From contig CALVRR010000011.1 in the NCBI GenBank assembly GCA_944358705.1, positions 1-47,966 on the forward strand: a stretch of 47,966 bases of DNA. Reading direction: 5' to 3'. Positions 47,320-47,966 of the stretch are shown here, one piece after another; the stretch's first letter is position 1; each line of letters opens with the position of its first letter. Position numbers and translations under genes: made by a program. The notes under the pieces were generated by a model. It was given only the letters and a program-made list of their open reading frames with translations. It was not told the DNA's origin and did no database searches. This stretch comes from an uncultured Bacilli bacterium (lineage in GTDB: Bacteria > Bacillota_I > Bacilli_A > RF39 > UBA660).

Positions 47320-47966
47320 ATGAATGAGAACTTGATGAATAGTGAACCTTTTGATATTAAAAAGAAAAGAATTAGTATCTTAGAAAACTATGGAGAAAAT
47401 TTTCAGAATAAAGATTATATCACAAATCCAGCTATTGGGCGTGACGAACAGATTAAACAATTAATTTTAATATTACTAACTCCGGATAAATCAGCCGTAT
47501 TAATTGGTAAACCTGGTGTTGGTAAAACTGCCATCGTAGAAGGTCTAGCTTATCGAATTCAAAAAGGTTTAGTTCCAGAGGTTTTAAAAGGATATCAAGT
47601 AATTAAGGTAAATACTTCTGCCTTACTTGGAGTAGATCCAGTAACAGGAGAAGCAAAAATTCAAACTCTAATTGATGAAATCAAGACAAAATCAAAACTA
47701 ATCCTATTTATTGATGAGATTCATACTCTAATGGGAACCAAGGGAGAAGCACTAGATTTTGCTAATATGTTTAAGCCAGCCCTAGACCGTGGTGATATCA
47801 AAGTAATAGGAGCAACCACCACCGAAGAATATGAAAGATATATTCTACGTGATAAAGCGTTTGTTAGACGTTTCCAAAAAGTAGAAGTTGCTGAACCTAC
47901 GAGAGAAGAAAATATTCAAATATTAATGGGAACTCTTCCTAAAATAGAAAAAAGAACAGGTGCAAA
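47320..47966 (+). CDS. Clp-type AAA+ ATPase (3' truncated)
   Basis: The first 215 aa are present; the gene runs off the window. Walker A is LIGKPGVGKTAIVEGLAYRI (about 64-83), Walker B is LILFIDEIHTLMG (about 127-139), sensor 1 is VIGATTTEEYERYI and the Arg finger region is FVRRFQKVEV, as in ClpB/ClpC D1 domains. The segment before Walker A is only about 45 aa, so the usual N-domain of ClpB/ClpC is absent. It would unfold or disaggregate proteins. AAGGAGGC lies just before ATG 47320. Confidence 0.85.
   Translation, partial: MNENLMNSEPFDIKKKRISILENYGENFQNKDYITNPAIGRDEQIKQLILILLTPDKSAVLIGKPGVGKTAIVEGLAYRIQKGLVPEVLKGYQVIKVNTSALLGVDPVTGEAKIQTLIDEIKTKSKLILFIDEIHTLMGTKGEALDFANMFKPALDRGDIKVIGATTTEEYERYILRDKAFVRRFQKVEVAEPTREENIQILMGTLPKIEKRTGA

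Overview
The window is 48 kb of AT-rich DNA with every supported protein gene on the + strand. It uses the standard code (TGG for Trp, TGA as a normal stop). It has pyruvate:ferredoxin oxidoreductase and purine-rich Shine-Dalgarno sites, and very short leaders behind extended -10 boxes (TGnTATAAT). This suggests an uncultured anaerobic, gut-type Bacillota of the Bacilli/RF39-like kind with a reduced metabolism. That placement is inferred from style and gene content, not from a marker gene.

Layout. 0-3.5 kb: end of a Pro/Thr/Gln-rich repeat protein, a signal-peptidase-like membrane protein without the catalytic serine, then a surface-glycan operon (GT4, Alg14-like, Alg13-like fused to GtrA). 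3.6-6.8 kb: envelope genes, including a phosphodiester glycosidase, an acetyltransferase and a two-helix membrane protein joined to an SGNH hydrolase across a +1 frameshift. 6.9-12.6 kb: nifJ and recG, with a probable minus-strand small RNA between them. 12.7-13.7 kb: an acetyltransferase.

13.7-21.4 kb looks like an accessory block. It starts with a predicted small RNA and carries a P-loop kinase, a peptidase-E-like protein, a MurG-type transferase, a PHP-nuclease/ABC-ATPase (TrlF-like) with a small overlapping partner, a possible ParB-fold protein, a membrane protein, a MazG-like protein and a SMUG2-like uracil-DNA glycosylase. A CCCCCTGAA plus GNRA-hairpin element and AGATAC-rich repeats lie on both sides of its first 4.8 kb. 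The PHP-ATPase pair is the best candidate for a defence-type system here.

21.4-35.7 kb: two large unfamiliar proteins (one with HExxH), a 2-hydroxyacid dehydrogenase homologue lacking its usual catalytic residues, a PlsC-type acyltransferase, a hybrid histidine kinase, decayed genes, an alpha/beta hydrolase, a GT2 transferase, a HAM1-type pyrophosphatase, a frameshifted gene, a sirtuin and a protein with a possible RNA-polymerase alpha-CTD-like segment. 35.7-38 kb: a strong promoter and structured leader before a Spo0A-C-like gene, then small acetyltransferases and a Cys-His-Asp enzyme. 38-40.5 kb: an NrtR-like Nudix regulator with an operator in its own promoter, thymidine kinase and a Ttd14-like kinase-CYTH protein. 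40.5-48 kb: a CDF transporter, an HTH membrane protein, an arylsulfate sulfotransferase paired with a membrane thioredoxin, DUF5662, a UDG-family protein, MutT, an EEP-family hydrolase and the start of a Clp-type AAA+ ATPase.

Two themes stand out: envelope glycan or surface modification, and nucleotide-pool or DNA-base sanitation (HAM1, MazG-like, MutT, two UDG-family proteins, thymidine kinase). Three separate reading-frame breaks occur, so either genuine decay or frameshifting, or residual assembly indels, must be considered.
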